Positions 1 to 12,039 of a stretch of DNA of 64,000 nucleotides are shown in pieces. Both the position numbers and the translations under genes were made by a program. The notes under the pieces are model-generated. The model had not been told where the DNA came from. It ran no database searches and saw only the letters and a list, made by a program, of their open reading frames with translations. Positions within the stretch are counted from its first letter, which is position 1, and each line of letters starts with the position of its first letter. The stretch comes from Azorinus chamasolen. Taxonomy: Eukaryota > Mollusca > Bivalvia > Cardiida > Solecurtidae. The stretch is from positions 31,376,620-31,440,619 of the forward strand of contig OY755240.1 in assembly GCA_963576725.1 (NCBI GenBank), given 5' to 3'.

Positions 1-1380
1 CAAACCCATTCAGTATGAAATGGTTCCGTGGGTTTATGAAGAATCGTCCGTAGTTGAGGCTCGCTAAACTACGATCTCTTTCAAACTATAGAGCGCAACG
101 CCGCATCTATAGAAGCCACTAGGCCTGAAAGACAATATTCTGAAAATGGTTGAACCTTCAAAAGAAAAAGTAGAAATGCATATATTACACTGTAGATAAA
201 AAGTGGCATTCAGACAACATTCACCGCCTTACTTACATCAAGGAGACTAAATCTGCACTAGCTTAATCCAGATCTGCAATAGCTACCATTCTTGGCTGTG
301 GTTAATTGGTAATGCTGCCACCTCAGTGACCTGTAAAACAGTTTTATCTTTAAGGAAGAGGATAAGATATGATCTTCTGGGTGGATCTATGGCAGGGTCA
401 GGTGGAACTGTTACAGCATGCATGCATACTTTGTTTGATATTCATTTCATTTTGTTTTAACACTTAAACGTTAAGTTACACAACTACTACTTTTAAATTT
501 TACAAAGGTAGGCACACACTTTTGTTAAAAACTGTATGAATTGGATAATAAACTAATCCGCATCGAAATAGGGTCGATAAAAAATAACATAAAAATGGCT
601 ACGTAATTAAAATGGTGGCAACCGCGATAAATAGATATGGAATATTTGAGAAATTGATTTACACGGATCTAACTTAGAATATCTATTACAAAGGAAAGGT
701 TATGTTTTCATTATGTTTTAAGACTTGTGAACACAGCGATCAGTTTTGATCGCTAAGTGCACCGAAACTGATCCATCCACGATAGACTAGAGACATATAG
801 ATTTATCTATATGGCCCAATTATCGATGATGCTCAAATATCCGGTGATATTGGCAGTATTCCGAATTACGACTCCACGCGCATATTTGTGCAAGTTTTAT
901 TTCTGTCACGGATAACTGCGAGTTTTCGCCGCAGAAGATAACAAGCAAAAATGGCCTTCCTGAGGGTAAATACGCATAGTTTACATCGATTCAGTCAGGT
1001 TAAATGATTTTTTCGTCACGCAACACATTTCTGATTTATCTCCCCTTGTATTAATCGTAATGATGAAATTCCGATTCTGGCGTCTGTATTTCTGTTGCCA
1101 TTTCTGATGTCAGTGCGCGTGACGTCACATGTTTGGGAAAATATCTGCTAGCCTAAACTTCCTACCAAATTTCCTTGTGTTTGTTTGTTTGTTGTTGTTT
1201 TTTTGTTGTTAAAGAAAAGTCAGAGAAGGGGGGGGGGATACTAAAATTCGCAAATTTCACAGTGAATTTTACTATTTTGTCTCTATTTCACCTACTGAGT
1301 GATTGTAATCACTGTCCCATTTACACCCTACACTTTATTTGTCTGGCTAATAACCAAGCCAAATTGATACTAATTATTTA
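1..1380. other. No gene recognised; AT-rich intergenic DNA
   Basis: No open frame here resembles a known protein. Positions about 137-180 match part of a dispersed repeat (called R1 in this annotation; see 20165 and 38495), starting with TTCTGAAAATGG. The short frame at 1175-1381 is low-complexity Cys/Val/Phe sequence read from a GT-rich stretch and is not a credible gene. Confidence 0.6.
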
Positions 1381-1502
1381 AGCCTTTACTGCATGAATAT
1401 TAATATATAAGAAATAATGACATCATGAATATTAGATAACTTTTTATAATCATAATGTCACATGGGATTTTTTGACTATAGAAGACATAGCAGACCCTGG
1501 AT
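1381..1502 (+). mobile_element. TTAA-type hairpin MITE, left-hand half
   Basis: It starts with the family's terminal sequence (CCTTTACTGCATGAATATT), runs through the shared body (AATAATGACATCATGAATATT) and stops inside the hairpin arm (AGCAGACCCTGGATG). The right half is missing and transposase-like sequence follows directly. Family features are described at 53079. Confidence 0.6.
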
Positions 1503-2574
1503 GAATCTCATAGTTCAACTCGAGAGTCTTTCTTGAATACATGGATGAACACTTTCTGCCCAGCGTTTCAATTCATAACTCACCTATTCTCGTACTGCTG
1601 GATGGCCACAAGTCACATGTGAATCTGACACTCGGGGATTGGGGCAAAGCTCATAATGTTGTATTCTTTTTGTTGCCGTCACACACTTCTCGTGTTACAC
1701 AACCGCTGGATATTGGTTGTTTTGGACCACTTAAGGAAGCATACTACTCTGAATGCCAATCCTTAATTAGGTCTGTCCCAGGCCTTTAGATCACACGATA
1801 CAATGTAGAACAGCTGTCAGGCAAGGCATACAACAAGGGTCTGGCACCAGAAAATCTGATCTCGTCATTCCGTAAAGCAGGAATATTCCCACTAAGACGC
1901 AGTGCCATCTCATCTGAGAAAACAACCCCATCAATAATTTACCTTAACACAGACGACACATCACACTCTACAGACAACAGCAAACCATCACAAACTAACA
2001 GCTTTTTGGACAGCCGAAACATTTGTAAAACTGTAAACACTGACAAAAAGAATAAACACCAACCCATTTTAGGATATCTCGTGTCGCCATCTAAAGAGAC
2101 AATGTTGAAGGAGATAACTGATGATGTGCCAAAATATCAAAATCAAAGAAATCAAAATGCACATCTAGTAAGCCCTCTTCTAAATCTACTGCAAGCTCAT
2201 CACCAGCAAAGCGAAGCACTCCAGAAGAAGCAGCTATCCATGTGTTCCGTGATACAGACAGTGACTGTCAAACTGATAAATGCTGAAGAAGACCTTTGTT
2301 GTGGCTGCAAAAACATACACCTGGTCATCTTGGTCTGATTTACACCTTAGAATTTGTCAATTGGGCACATTGTGATATGCGTCATCACTGGACACACTTG
2401 AAGTTTTGTACAAAACAGAAAGTCCTGCGCATAGGTGACACATTCCACTGCCCTTGTTGTGAACAAGCCTTAGTACACAACATAACAAGAGTGCCAGTGG
2501 GCACAATATACGCCCGTCAAGGCTTTGTTCAACATAAACTGAGGTTAACATATTTGCTTAAACGCAAATGATAA
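1503..2574 (+). pseudogene. pogo/Tigger-like DDE transposase, C-terminal part, with PHD-like finger; broken
   Basis: This is the 3' half of a DDE-type transposase of the pogo/Tigger/Jerky kind, an enzyme that cuts and pastes its own element. The stretch LVLLDGHKSH (second catalytic Asp at 1601-1603) and HTSRVTQPLDIGCFGPLK (third acidic residue, Asp at 1709-1711, 35 residues further on) are family hallmarks, followed by the usual KGLAPENLISSFRKAGIFPL. One reading frame runs from about 1503 to 2335 but is broken by TAG at 1787. After a frameshift near 2300 the product continues as a Cys/His-rich tail (W, C, HW-H, FC, R-GD-F-CPCC) that looks like a PHD-type zinc finger, as in many molluscan pogo-like transposases. 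The N-terminal DNA-binding half and the first Asp are absent, so the copy is inactive. Confidence 0.75.
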
Positions 2575-2635
2575 ACGCAAATTCTAAGTCCAATTGTTTG
2601 ACCTTGACCTTTGATATACATACCAGGACACACAC

Positions 2636-2770
2636 ATACTACTGTTACTGTAGCATGCCCAGATAAACATTGTGGTGTAATTTGAGAATGATCTACTAAG
2701 CAGACTTTGAGTTAGAGATGTTACAGACAGACGGACAGACAGCGCCATTCCATTATTTTTTCAAACAAAT
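2636..2770. repeat. Dispersed repeat with 'ACAGACGGACAGACAG' tail, copy 1
   Basis: It matches 3825-3970 over 'CTGTAGCATG.CCAGATAAACA.TGTGGT', 'TTGAGTTAGAGATGTTACAGAC' and 'CGCCATTCCAT'. Two copies 1.2 kb apart enclose the tandem array between them. Confidence 0.65.
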
Positions 2771-3061
2771 GAAGCGTGTGATGGTAGACAAGTGTTCCAA
2801 GTCTCAAGGCTTTATCTCAAAGGGTTATTTAAAATAAAGTGGACTTTAACAAAAACCTTAACCAAAAATTCTAAATTAATAAGGGCCATAATTCTGAAAA
2901 AATATGTTTGACAGAGTTATTTACTCTTGTCTACAGATGAAGCTTGTGATGGTGAACAAGACTTTCGTGTTCCAGGTTTCAAAGCTTTGTCTGAAAGGGT
3001 TATAAATGTAACTACATGTAAGTGGACTTTGACAAAAACTTTAACCAAACATTCTAAAAGT

Positions 3062-3205
3062 ACAAAAATGAGTCAGGCAGGAAACACCACATACAGAACA
3101 AACAGTCGCCCGAACAGCAACACAAGGAAACAGCAAATGTACATAACTATAAAAACAACAAGAGACGCACAAAGACAAAACAGACATGCAATAGGGGGAA
3201 GTTAA
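3062..3205 (-). mobile_element. Naiad-like retroelement, 3' tail only (subfamily B)
   Basis: On the minus strand this matches the 3' untranslated tail of the copy at 15959-18515, from the CTCCTATTG-like start to the terminal CATGACTCATTTTTGTACTT. Only the extreme 3' end was inserted, the usual 5' truncation of target-primed reverse transcription. It is inserted in a satellite unit whose two halves (…CATTCTAA / AAGGGCCATAA…) continue on either side. The short plus-strand frame across it is a shadow. Confidence 0.75.
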
Positions 3206-3824
3206 AAAGGGCCATAATTCTTAAAAATAAATGCTTGACAGAGTTATTTACTTTTGCCTACAGGTGAAGATTGTAGTGGTGAACAAGTGTTCCAAGTTTC
3301 AAAGCTTTATCTCAAAGGGTTATGTAAATAAATGGACTTACAACATACATTTTGGTCAACATATTTGCTTAACGCAAAAGCTAAATGCAAATTCTAAATC
3401 CAATTGTGCGAACTTGACCTTAGATATACGAATTTGACCTTAGATATATGTAGATCTACCGGGACTAGACTAATAGAATCAAGCATTGCATTTGGTTTTG
3501 TTAAAGACGGGGGGGGGGGGGGGGGTCCTATACCCGAGGTTGGTCTGTAGCTTTAACGTCTTCGGTTAATTAAATAGGCTTTTGAAATGTTTATATGATA
3601 ATATGATAAATAGAATTTCATATTCGTGCTAATTATTTATATTATGTTTCATTTATAAAGTTGTTTCCTATAGATATGTTGATTTAATTCTGTAAAAAGT
3701 TACTTCCCTTGTATTAATTTTACCTAATCGCGCGTATGAATACACCAGACAAAGGGTGTTCCAGATAAGGATTTCTAGTACGGCTATTTCTAGTAACTCA
3801 CCTTATCTAGCACGTCTGCGAAGC

Positions 3825-3970
3825 GAGATATGCTACTGTAGCATGTCCAGATAAACACTGTGGTTAAATTTGAGGATCTACCCAACAGATCTTGAGTTAG
3901 AGATGTTACAGACGGACAGACAGACGGACGGACGGACAGACATCGCCATTCCATAATACGTTTCAAACGG
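3825..3970. repeat. Dispersed repeat with 'ACAGACGGACAGACAG' tail, copy 2
   Basis: Second copy of the repeat at 2636-2770, with an expanded (GACG/GACA)n block at about 3908-3940. No gene is seen from 3441 to 4680 apart from this repeat. Confidence 0.65.
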
Positions 3971-4743
3971 GCGTATAAAAATGAGAAAACTCTCAATATG
4001 GTTGTAAAATACACCCCTTCACATATAAAAATTGAAAAAAACACCATTTAGACACGACTATTATTCCAATACAATTAGTACAGATTGTCCACACTGTAAA
4101 TTTCAGTTCTTTTAAATATCGGTTGGAAGTTTAGCTCAGTACAAAAAATGTATTGATTTAACCTGATCACCGGCACATTATTTGAACCTGTTCCGGTAAA
4201 CAAACATGGCGGCACCCTCGTTTTATTTTGATAATTTACGGTTTTGAAAACGTAGCAATAACTTTAAAATAATGTATATTTATTTTAAAGTATCTAGATC
4301 TAATGTTTAGACCTTTTACTTTATGGAATCGGAATACTCGGACAAACCCTTAGATAACCGCCTACCGGTAATTAGGGCTAACTAGCATAAAAATATAATT
4401 ATGTCATGTTTAGATCTATATGTTTCAGACATATTTCATATCATACTAATATTAGTTCTACGTACACGTAAGTTTGAAAATCAATAATTTGTGTAAATGT
4501 CCTACCTGTTTTATTTTCGGAATCTAGATCTAAATTCAAAACAACCCAAACTCGGAATAGCACGTTTCACCACGATCGTTCAAAATAAAGTGACGTACTT
4601 TTGTTTCATTTATGACGTAATCAAGCATACCTCGGGTTCACGTTGATCTATGAGACGTCTAATCAAGGTAAAAAAAGTTTCGTTCTCGAGCTTTTGATTG
4701 GTCAGATTTGAGTTCTCAAGATTTTGAGTTCTCAAGCTTTTGA

Positions 4744-4812
4744 GTTCTCAAGCTTTTGATTGGTCAGATTTGAGCCAAAGGCTCAAATCTGACCAATCAA
4801 AAGCTTGAGAAC
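4744..4812. repeat. Perfect 33-bp inverted repeat with 3-nt loop
   Basis: The arms 4744-4776 and 4780-4812 are exact reverse complements around AAA. Each arm contains TTGATTGGTCAGATTTGAG, and partial copies of the arm (GAGTTCTCAAGCTTTTGA) are repeated just upstream from 4686. The motif ATTGGTCA is CCAAT-box-like on the other strand. It may be a small foldback element. Confidence 0.85.
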
Positions 4813-4980
4813 GATCTCGGACTCAACCAAAAGCTTTATAAGCATGGACCCAGGTCATGTTTGAAACAAAAGGAATGGAAGTTTTACATTGAAAATTAAC
4901 CAGTATTTAAAAATGAGAATTTTATATATGCAAATAGATCTGGATCTAGATCTGTATTCAGCAAATTCAATGACAATTAA

Positions 4981-5180
4981 CCTTTGCTAACGGTTTGATT
5001 ATTTTTAGAATGGCATATTAACACAGGACATGTTTTGGCTCTGGAAGAAACTGTACAATCAGACATATACTATACCTTAAGCAAACAGAGCAGACCCTGA
5101 TCAGACGGCTTGAGACTGCATGGTTTATGCGTGAATAGTGAAAACTTATACAATTATTATATATCGTCTGAAGGAAAGGG
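4981..5180 (+). mobile_element. TTAA-type hairpin MITE
   Basis: It is flanked by TTAA on both sides (4977-4980 and 5181-5184), ends in GGAAAGGG on the right, and carries one arm of the family hairpin (AGCAAACAGAGCAGACCC, GATCAGACGGCT at about 5083-5112). The second hairpin arm has been lost. Confidence 0.75.
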
Positions 5181-5406
5181 TTAACCTATATTCAATATAG
5201 TAGATCTACTTTTCCAAACAATTATAGATAGAGTAACTTCGGGTAAATTCGACAGTCGGGCAATTTCGGCACATACTTTGTTATCCATTCGTGTTTCATT
5301 ATAATTGGGCTGATCATTTCTCTGTGTGCAAAAAGTATGATGTAATAACATTCCATGACATCATAAGAACGTCATTGATTCTCTTGAGGGTTTCTTTTGA
5401 AGAAAG

Positions 5407-6540
5407 GTAAATGGAAAAGTAGTAAAGTCAAGCAGGCAAAGCCACATGCAATACGCAACCACCACCAAAACACCGATAGACAGCATGACACACACACACA
5501 CACAACCACACACCCAAACGCACACACACACACACACGAAATGAACACAAAAAACACCAAAATACACACAAGAAACAGGGACAAACGTTCCACAACATGA
5601 ACAAACAACAAGCACAAAGACGCAAGGCAAACAAAAGGAAGGGTGACAAAGAGAGTACCGCCTTGGCACGATCAGCAGCAAAAACACCACTGGGGGTTTA
5701 AACCGGTTTACGGACGTCCTAACCTCACACTTCTCTCAAAGTCACCCTAGCTTTACAAATATTGTAAATAAAGGTATCCCCGCTGGACTTACCCACAACA
5801 TAGACGACGGTGAACACAGGACAACATGTAAAACATAGCATAATAACTGTGACAATCCGTCAAATATGTACTCAATGACTTTGCTGAAGTCAGAGCACCT
5901 GCAGGTAAGCCGTTAAGGGCACGGCAGGGAAAAAGTAATACATGAGTCTGGTAAGCTCCTCCTGTATCCAAGTTTAAGAGTATACCATCATAGAGTACTA
6001 CCCTCGGCCTGTCATCGCGCAAGCAAAGAGGGAAGCGTAGCTACCGACTGTAAAAGGGTCGATAACCAAACATGCAGTGTGTTGCAATATAATAGGATCA
6101 TAACCTTTGTTTTTAAATGTTTTAATGCGTTTAATAAACAAATCATGAAAATGGATATGACCCCGACTTTTCCTAAGTTTGTAGATAACATCCCCATAAA
6201 ATTCTGGTTGAGAAATGCCTTGTCGCAGTAACGTCCGTAGATTGCAATTATATTTACTAATGAGAGGTAAATTTCGATAATAAAATTTAGAAAAGGTTTT
6301 CCGAAGTTTGTGATATCTGTAACCTTGCTTAAGAAGTTTATCAGTTATAACTAAATTACGTCTGTTAAAATCTTCAAGCAAAGAACAGGCTCGGGCAAAC
6401 CTAATAAGTTGAGAAATATAAACCCCATAAGATGTAGAACGTGGCACATCCCCATCTAGAAAAGGATAATTAACAATTTTAAAATTAAAATCTTCTCTTT
6501 TATCGTATACTTTGGACGAAACTTTATCATAAGTCATGTA
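5407..6540 (-). mobile_element. Naiad-like retroelement N1, 5'-truncated (subfamily A)
   Basis: It spans the last 179 codons of the reverse transcriptase, the 3' untranslated region with the conserved block (CCGGTTTAAACC at about 5700) and the tail rich in (CA)n ending in AAAGTAGTAAAGTCAAGCAGG. It is truncated at the 5' side at about 6540. The frames in the (CA)n tail are low-complexity artefacts. Confidence 0.85.
5998..6537 (-). pseudogene. C-terminal part of Naiad reverse transcriptase (copy N1)
   Basis: An open stretch of 179 codons ends with TAG. It aligns with the C-terminal (thumb side) region of the copies at 16556-18004 and 22557-23216: KVSSKVYDKREDF, SYGVYISQLIRFARACS, LLKQGYRYHKLRKTFSKFYYR, HTACLVIDPFTVGSYASLFAC. 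The catalytic motifs and the endonuclease lie upstream and are missing, so it is a dead fragment. The frame itself is intact, which suggests a fairly recent insertion. Confidence 0.85.
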
Positions 6541-6827
6541 AATATTGACCTAGTGACGTTACGCTATTTTTAGACGACGTTATAAGATTTCATAAGAAGG
6601 GACAGTATTTCAGGAGTGCTCTATCTTTAACTGTTCACTGTTCTTTGTCATTTTTTCGCAAGTTAAATCTCACGCAGACATTGTTTTTATCTGTATGACC
6701 TTGATTTTCAAAGAGTAATCGTTTGTCAGTGACTCACTTACTGTAAGACAGTAGATCTACACATCCACTTTTTAGATATCCATGTGGCAATTTAATGTTT
6801 TTTCTAAGAAACATAATTAAAGCTTAT

Positions 6828-7575
6828 TAGAAGTAACCTACTACCTATTACACCTTCTATACTACCACTACTAACTACTACTAGACTCTACTACTACTAC
6901 TACTTAACTAAAGTACTACTAACTAGATCTACTATTGACTACTTACTACTAGATCTACTAGATCTAGATTTACTACTAACTTCTACTAACTACTACTACT
7001 ACTACTACTACTACTAACTACTAACTAGATCTAAGTACTATCGCTACTATTACTACTACTACTACTACTACTACTATACTAGATCTACAACTAACTACTA
7101 TCACTATACTATCTACTACTACTACTAGATCTACTACTAGATTTATCACTACTACTTACCAATTAGATTTACTAACACTTACTACTAATTACCACAATTA
7201 GATCTACTACTACCAGCTACTAACTACTACTACTAATTACTATCACTACTAACTACTACTACTAATTGTTATCACTACTAACTACTACTAACTACTAATA
7301 ATTAGTAATTACTATCACTACTAACTACTAATACTACTAACCCACCTACTACTAACCCACCCACTACCAACCCACCTACTACTACATCCTAACCTACCAT
7401 TTACCACCACCTACTACTAGTAGTAGTCCACGACTACCTACTGCTACCTACTACTGCTACTACTAGTCTACTACTACTACTTCTAAGTACTACTACTGCT
7501 GCTACTACTACTAAAATCTACTACTACTAACAACTACTATGTACTACTACTAATACTACTAATACTGCTACTACT
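6828..7575. repeat. CTA/ACT trinucleotide-rich block
   Basis: About 750 bp are built almost wholly of CTA/ACT triplets broken by CTAACTA, TAGATCTA and TATCACTA variants. It lies inside the 2.9-kb inverted-repeat element, just upstream of the truncated Naiad end. No gene. Confidence 0.9.
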
Positions 7576-8101
7576 AATACAATGTATTATACTACTTAAT
7601 AATACTTCTGCTTAGCACTTCCAATACTACTTCAACTTTTTAACAGATTCATTCGAAACGAAAATTTGTGATTTTGAGCGTGTCTTCGTCTCAGGTAAAG
7701 CCACGTGTAATTAATTCTAGTGAACAAATGCTACAATTTATTTGGCGACAAGACCTCGCCTCAAAACGAAAGTGTTTACACAAATATGCAGATAGTGCTA
7801 TGTAAAATATGTGCTCTGTAAAATATGAATAAGGAGACTTTAATTTGTTTAATAAATCCTGACAAGTAATTTGACAAGTGTCGAAATTGGCCGAACAGTG
7901 TCGAAATTACCCGAAGCACAGTATGTACAACCGCTACCCATCACTAGGCAACAGGCGGTGTTTTATACATTCATATCACTCGAAAATGTTTGGAACTTAT
8001 CGTTATATACCATTTTGAAGCAATTTGTCGGCTAATTTCGACATGCATATTTTTACAAATTATTTAAGCTTAAGGTGTCGAATATACCCGAAGTTACTCT
8101 A

Positions 8102-8560
8102 TATAGTCTATGCTAATTAAATGTTGCTCTATTAATTTTCGTGTATAACATTCAAACTGATGGAGACTTTAATATTGCTACTCTACATTATATAGTAGAT
8201 CTATATATATGAGTTATATATCAATTTAAAAAAACAAGCTGAGCACTACAAGTAACAACGCCCTCTATTGTCTTAAAATAAAGTAGAATCTAGATCTAGA
8301 TATAATAAATAAATAAAAAATAATAATGATAATAGTAATTAATAATTATATAGATCTATAATAATCATATCTTTCCATTCCCAATTTGAAGACAGATATG
8401 TCATAGGCTAAGTACAATGTGCTAACAATTGTGTCAGCGTTACTGTCACTGCCTATTACCGAATTTCAAAATATATTCATATCTAAAACAGAACCCTTTA
8501 TCCTAAAAGTAAGTCAATATTTATTCGAAGCATCATGACATATCACTTATGTGTATATAT
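8102..8560. other. AT-rich spacer, nothing recognised
   Basis: It contains AT-rich and TAGATCTA-rich sequence between the inverted-repeat element and the LINE. No coding or RNA feature is supported. Confidence 0.6.
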
Positions 8561-8564
8561 AGCT

Positions 8565-11500
8565 TATCTCTACAAGATGACCTATTAATTGCGTTATGTT
8601 ATATTGTACCATCTGAGTCCAGTAGACAAGCTTCTATTGATATAAATGCTTTTGATAGGCTGTGTGATTTTTATACGCAAGAGTCTTCGAAAATTGAGAC
8701 TGGACTGAATTTTGTACTATTTGGAGATATGAATAGCCGCACTGCTGAGTGTGCTGATTATGTTGTTGATGATGTTAATAGACATACTAACTTTTTACCT
8801 GATGATTATATTGAAGATGTAGAATTAAAGAGGCATTCACAAGACAAATGTAGAGTCAATACAAATGGACATTACTTTTTACAATTATGTCAACATCTTG
8901 GGCTTAGAATATTAAATGGAAGAGTGGGAAAGGACAAAGGGATAGGGAAATATACATTTGTTGGTAGCCAGGCTAGTTCACTTGTTGATTATGTTGTATG
9001 TAGCCAGAATGTTATGCAATATGTTAAGTCCTTTGATGTTTCAGACCCAACTATTATGTCTGATCACTGTTTAATATCTTGTTCTTTTGAATTTGATAAT
9101 ATTCCACTGTCTAATAGAGATTATGATGAAGCTGGCGAACGTGACTGTGTTAAACACAAATATGTATGGAAGCCAGTGTTAAGTGACCAATTTATTGCAA
9201 GATTATCAGATCCAGAAATCGAACAGAAATTGAAATCATTACAAGAATCTATATGTAAAGCTAATGGCAAACATGATGTAGACTGTTGTATTGGTACTCT
9301 GGGAAATGTTATAGATGAAGTTGCTTCTCCGTTGTTTAAGCGTAATTTAAGATATGAGGGTTGGTCAAAAAATAATGAGCACGAGGGACGGTCAAAAATG
9401 AATGAACACAATGAAAATCAGTGGTATGATGAGGAATGTAAACAGAAGAGAAGTACTTTTACAAGAGCTCTAAATAAATTCCGATTAAACAAGAGCGATG
9501 AAAACAGAAACTTGCTTGTTAATGCCAGAACAGATTACAAGTCACATATTAGGAAATGTAAATATGAATACGATAAATTACAAACTGATAAACTTTTGAA
9601 AGCCAGAGGTAAAAACGCCAAACTTTATTGGAATATGCTTAAACAGTGCTCAGGAATACGAGACCCAGATGTTCAACTCAATACCTTTGAAACATATTTT
9701 AAAGCAATAAATAACCCAGACAGTCTATTTTTCACACCAGACGAAGACATTACACATTTCAATGAAACATGAAAACCACGAACTGGCCGTTTTATTCGAA
9801 GATCTTAACGGATGTATTACAAAAGGTGAAGTCAATAAGGCTATTAACCAGCTTAAGTCATATCGATCCGCTGGACCAGACATGTTCATAAACGAATTTT
9901 TCAAGGCAGGTAATGATTTGTTATCACCTGTCTTATTAGACTTATTTAATAAAGCTTTCAACAACGGATATTTCCCTGATGATTGGTCTGAGGGATATGT
10001 TAACCGCTACACAAAAAAGGTTCTTTTAATAATGTGGAAAATTATCGGGGTATTACACTTTTAAGTTCACTTGGCAAATTATTACAAGAATTTTGAACAA
10101 CAGGTTAAGTGATTGGGCAGAAACTTACGGTATATATATTGAAGCTCAATGTGGTTTTAGAGCTAAAATGGGTACTGTTGATAATATTTTTGTATTACAT
10201 GGATTAATCACGCACTTTATTAATCGTAATGAGAAGCTCTACTGCGCATTTATTGATTTTACTAAAGCTTTTGACTATGTAGTGCGTGAAATCTCTGGTA
10301 TAAATTAGTTAACATTGGTTTAAGAGGAAATATATTCAATATTATACGCTCTATGTATGAAAGTGTAAAGTCAAGAGTGAAGTGTCGTAATGTGCTAAGT
10401 GATGAATATCAGTGTACCCTTGGTGTTAGGCAGGGAGAGTGTCTTTCTCCTTTTTTGTTTGCTATGTACTTGAATGATATTGAGGATACTTTTATGCTGA
10501 TGATATAGCCATATTTGCTAATTCTATTGAGGAATTACAGAAAAGTCTTGACGCTATGCTTGACTATTGTAATAGATGGAAACTTGTGGTTAACACATCC
10601 AAAACTAAAATTATGGTTTTTAGGAAAGAGGGCCAAATTCCGGGTAATTTAAATTTTAAGTATGATGGGAAAATTATTGACATAGTAAATACATTTTCTT
10701 ACTTAGGGATTTCTTTTACACCCGGTGGATCATTTTCGGAAGCGCACACCACGCTTGCAGGTCAGGCTCTCAAAGCACTTTTTAAAATGAATAAATATTT
10801 ACACAAGTTTACTTCTATTTCGGTCAAGCACAGCATTGAAGTTTTTGACAACCTTGTATTACCAATCTTGAATTATGGGTCTGAGGTTTGGGGCTTTCAT
10901 AGGGGTAACTGTATTAAAGAATCCATACCCAGTTTGGTAAGACACTTTTAGGAGTAAAGAAATCGACACAGAATGATTTTATTTATGGCGAACTTGGCAG
11001 GAAAAAACTTATATGTGGTAGATACTTTAACATTATTAGATACTGGTTCAAAATACTCAATGCGAGTGATGCCAAATATATTAGAATAGTGTACATTATG
11101 TTATTAAGTGATATTTATGAGTACCCTAATAAAAAGAATTGGGTATCTCTTATTCGTGATCTGCTATGCCGGATGGGTTTTAATAATGTCTGGTTAGCCC
11201 AAGGTGTAGCTAATCAAAATGTGTTTTTAGCAATAGTTAAGGAAAGAATTCATGATATTTTTTATTCAAGACTGGGTAAATAGTTTGAATGATTCAAGTA
11301 GAGCATGTTTTTATAATAGTTGCCGTAAGTTTGAATTCCAACCGTATCTGTCTATATGTAATAGTACTAAGTTTAGAATTGCTCTTACTAAACTTAGAGT
11401 ATCATCACACAGGCTCGAAATTGAGATGGGTCGGTGGCATAGACCCAACACAATATCTAGAAATGAGCGGATATGTAATAATTGTTAAGAGTTAAGAAAA

Positions 11501-11670
11501 CTGTATCTCAAGAAATTCTTTTGGCATAGGCCAAATATGCAAACGTTTGTGCTGTTGATAAACTCTACAAATAATCAAGAAGTGGAAAGGTTAGCTATGT
11601 TTATTGAAAAGGCGTTTGCTATCAAATCAGCTGCATATGCAATCGTTATTTAACACTACTGGTATGGAAA
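8565..11670 (+). pseudogene. APE-type non-LTR retrotransposon (LINE) ORF2, decayed and 5'-truncated
   Basis: This is the ORF2 of a LINE: AP-like endonuclease followed by reverse transcriptase. The C-terminal half of the endonuclease is visible at about 8690-9100 (NFVLFGDMNSRT, SLVDYVV, MSDHCLISC). The RT follows in pieces: RSAGPDMFINEFFK at about 9870, NNRLSDWAE-QCGFRAKMGT at about 10100, FIDFTKAFD at 10252, and YADDIAIFA at about 10492 directly after an internal deletion. A C-terminal region with KLRVSSHRLEIEMGRWHRP lies at 11380. At least four frameshifts or deletions (near 9770, 10070, 10310, 10490 and 10950) and stops break it. The first continuous frame (8549-9772) is still 407 codons. 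The clade (CR1/L2/RTE-like) cannot be fixed by eye. Confidence 0.85.
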
Positions 11671-11689
11671 TACTGCGCCATCAAATCAA

Positions 11690-11940
11690 TAAACCGGCGG
11701 ACGTGGCCGTGGGGTTAACGCTCTCAACTACATTTTCAAGAGTCTCGGCTTCGATCCCCAGCCGGCCAAATCCTTTGGACGAGGTTTTAAACCGAGTTTC
11801 GATCTAGAGAAGCTCTGTCGATAATGTCAGATTTCTTTTTATCCTCCCCTCACTCCCTTAGGCGTCCAATTAGCACATATATAATGAGCAGAAATGGACG
11901 TTACTCAACACACAAACAAACACACACGCGCACGCACGCA
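11690..11940 (+). mobile_element. tRNA-derived SINE
   Basis: A tRNA-like head has an A-box-like GTGGCCGTGGGGTTAACGC and a B-box-like GGCTTCGATCCCC spaced about as in a tRNA. The body contains CTCCCCTCACTCCCTTAGG and CCAATTAGC, and the tail is GACGTTACTCAACACACAAAC followed by (CA)n. The body and tail match 37355-37560 in reverse orientation. It lies immediately after the LINE. Confidence 0.65.
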
Positions 11941-12039
11941 CAGAGAGAGAGTCCTGATGGCTTTTCAAGACATTAAATCCGAAGTCTGCTCTTAAATGAG
12001 TGTTTATTTCCGTCTTGTGTGGCATTCACGTCTTCCTTT

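Larger units (their letters stand above)
2545..3440. repeat. Diverged bivalve-type tandem repeat with 'GGGCCATAATTCT' units
   Basis: Three diverged units (starting near 2765, 2935 and 3262) share 'GTGATGGT.AACAAG.GTTCCAAG', 'CAAAG.TTT.TCTCAAAGGGTTAT', 'GTGGACTTTGACAAAAAC' and 'GGGCCATAATTCT'. They are bracketed by two copies of another unit, ATATTTGCTTAAACGCAAA, at about 2547 and 3359. The third unit is interrupted by a Naiad tail (3062-3205). A poly-G tract lies at about 3509-3526. No gene. Confidence 0.7.
5231..8099. mobile_element. 2.9-kb inverted-repeat DNA element with TA target duplication
   Basis: The left end (5231-5254, starting GAGTAACTTCGGGTA) and the inverted right end (8076-8099) match at 23 of 24 bases. 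Each is bordered by TA (5229-5230 and 8100-8101), the signature of Tc1/mariner/IS630-like insertion. Subterminal copies of the CGAAATT.CCCGAA motif recur at 5255-5270 and 7880-8065. No transposase frame is visible, so it is non-autonomous or gutted. It now contains a Naiad copy (5407-6540) and a CTA-rich block (6828-7575). Confidence 0.7.
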
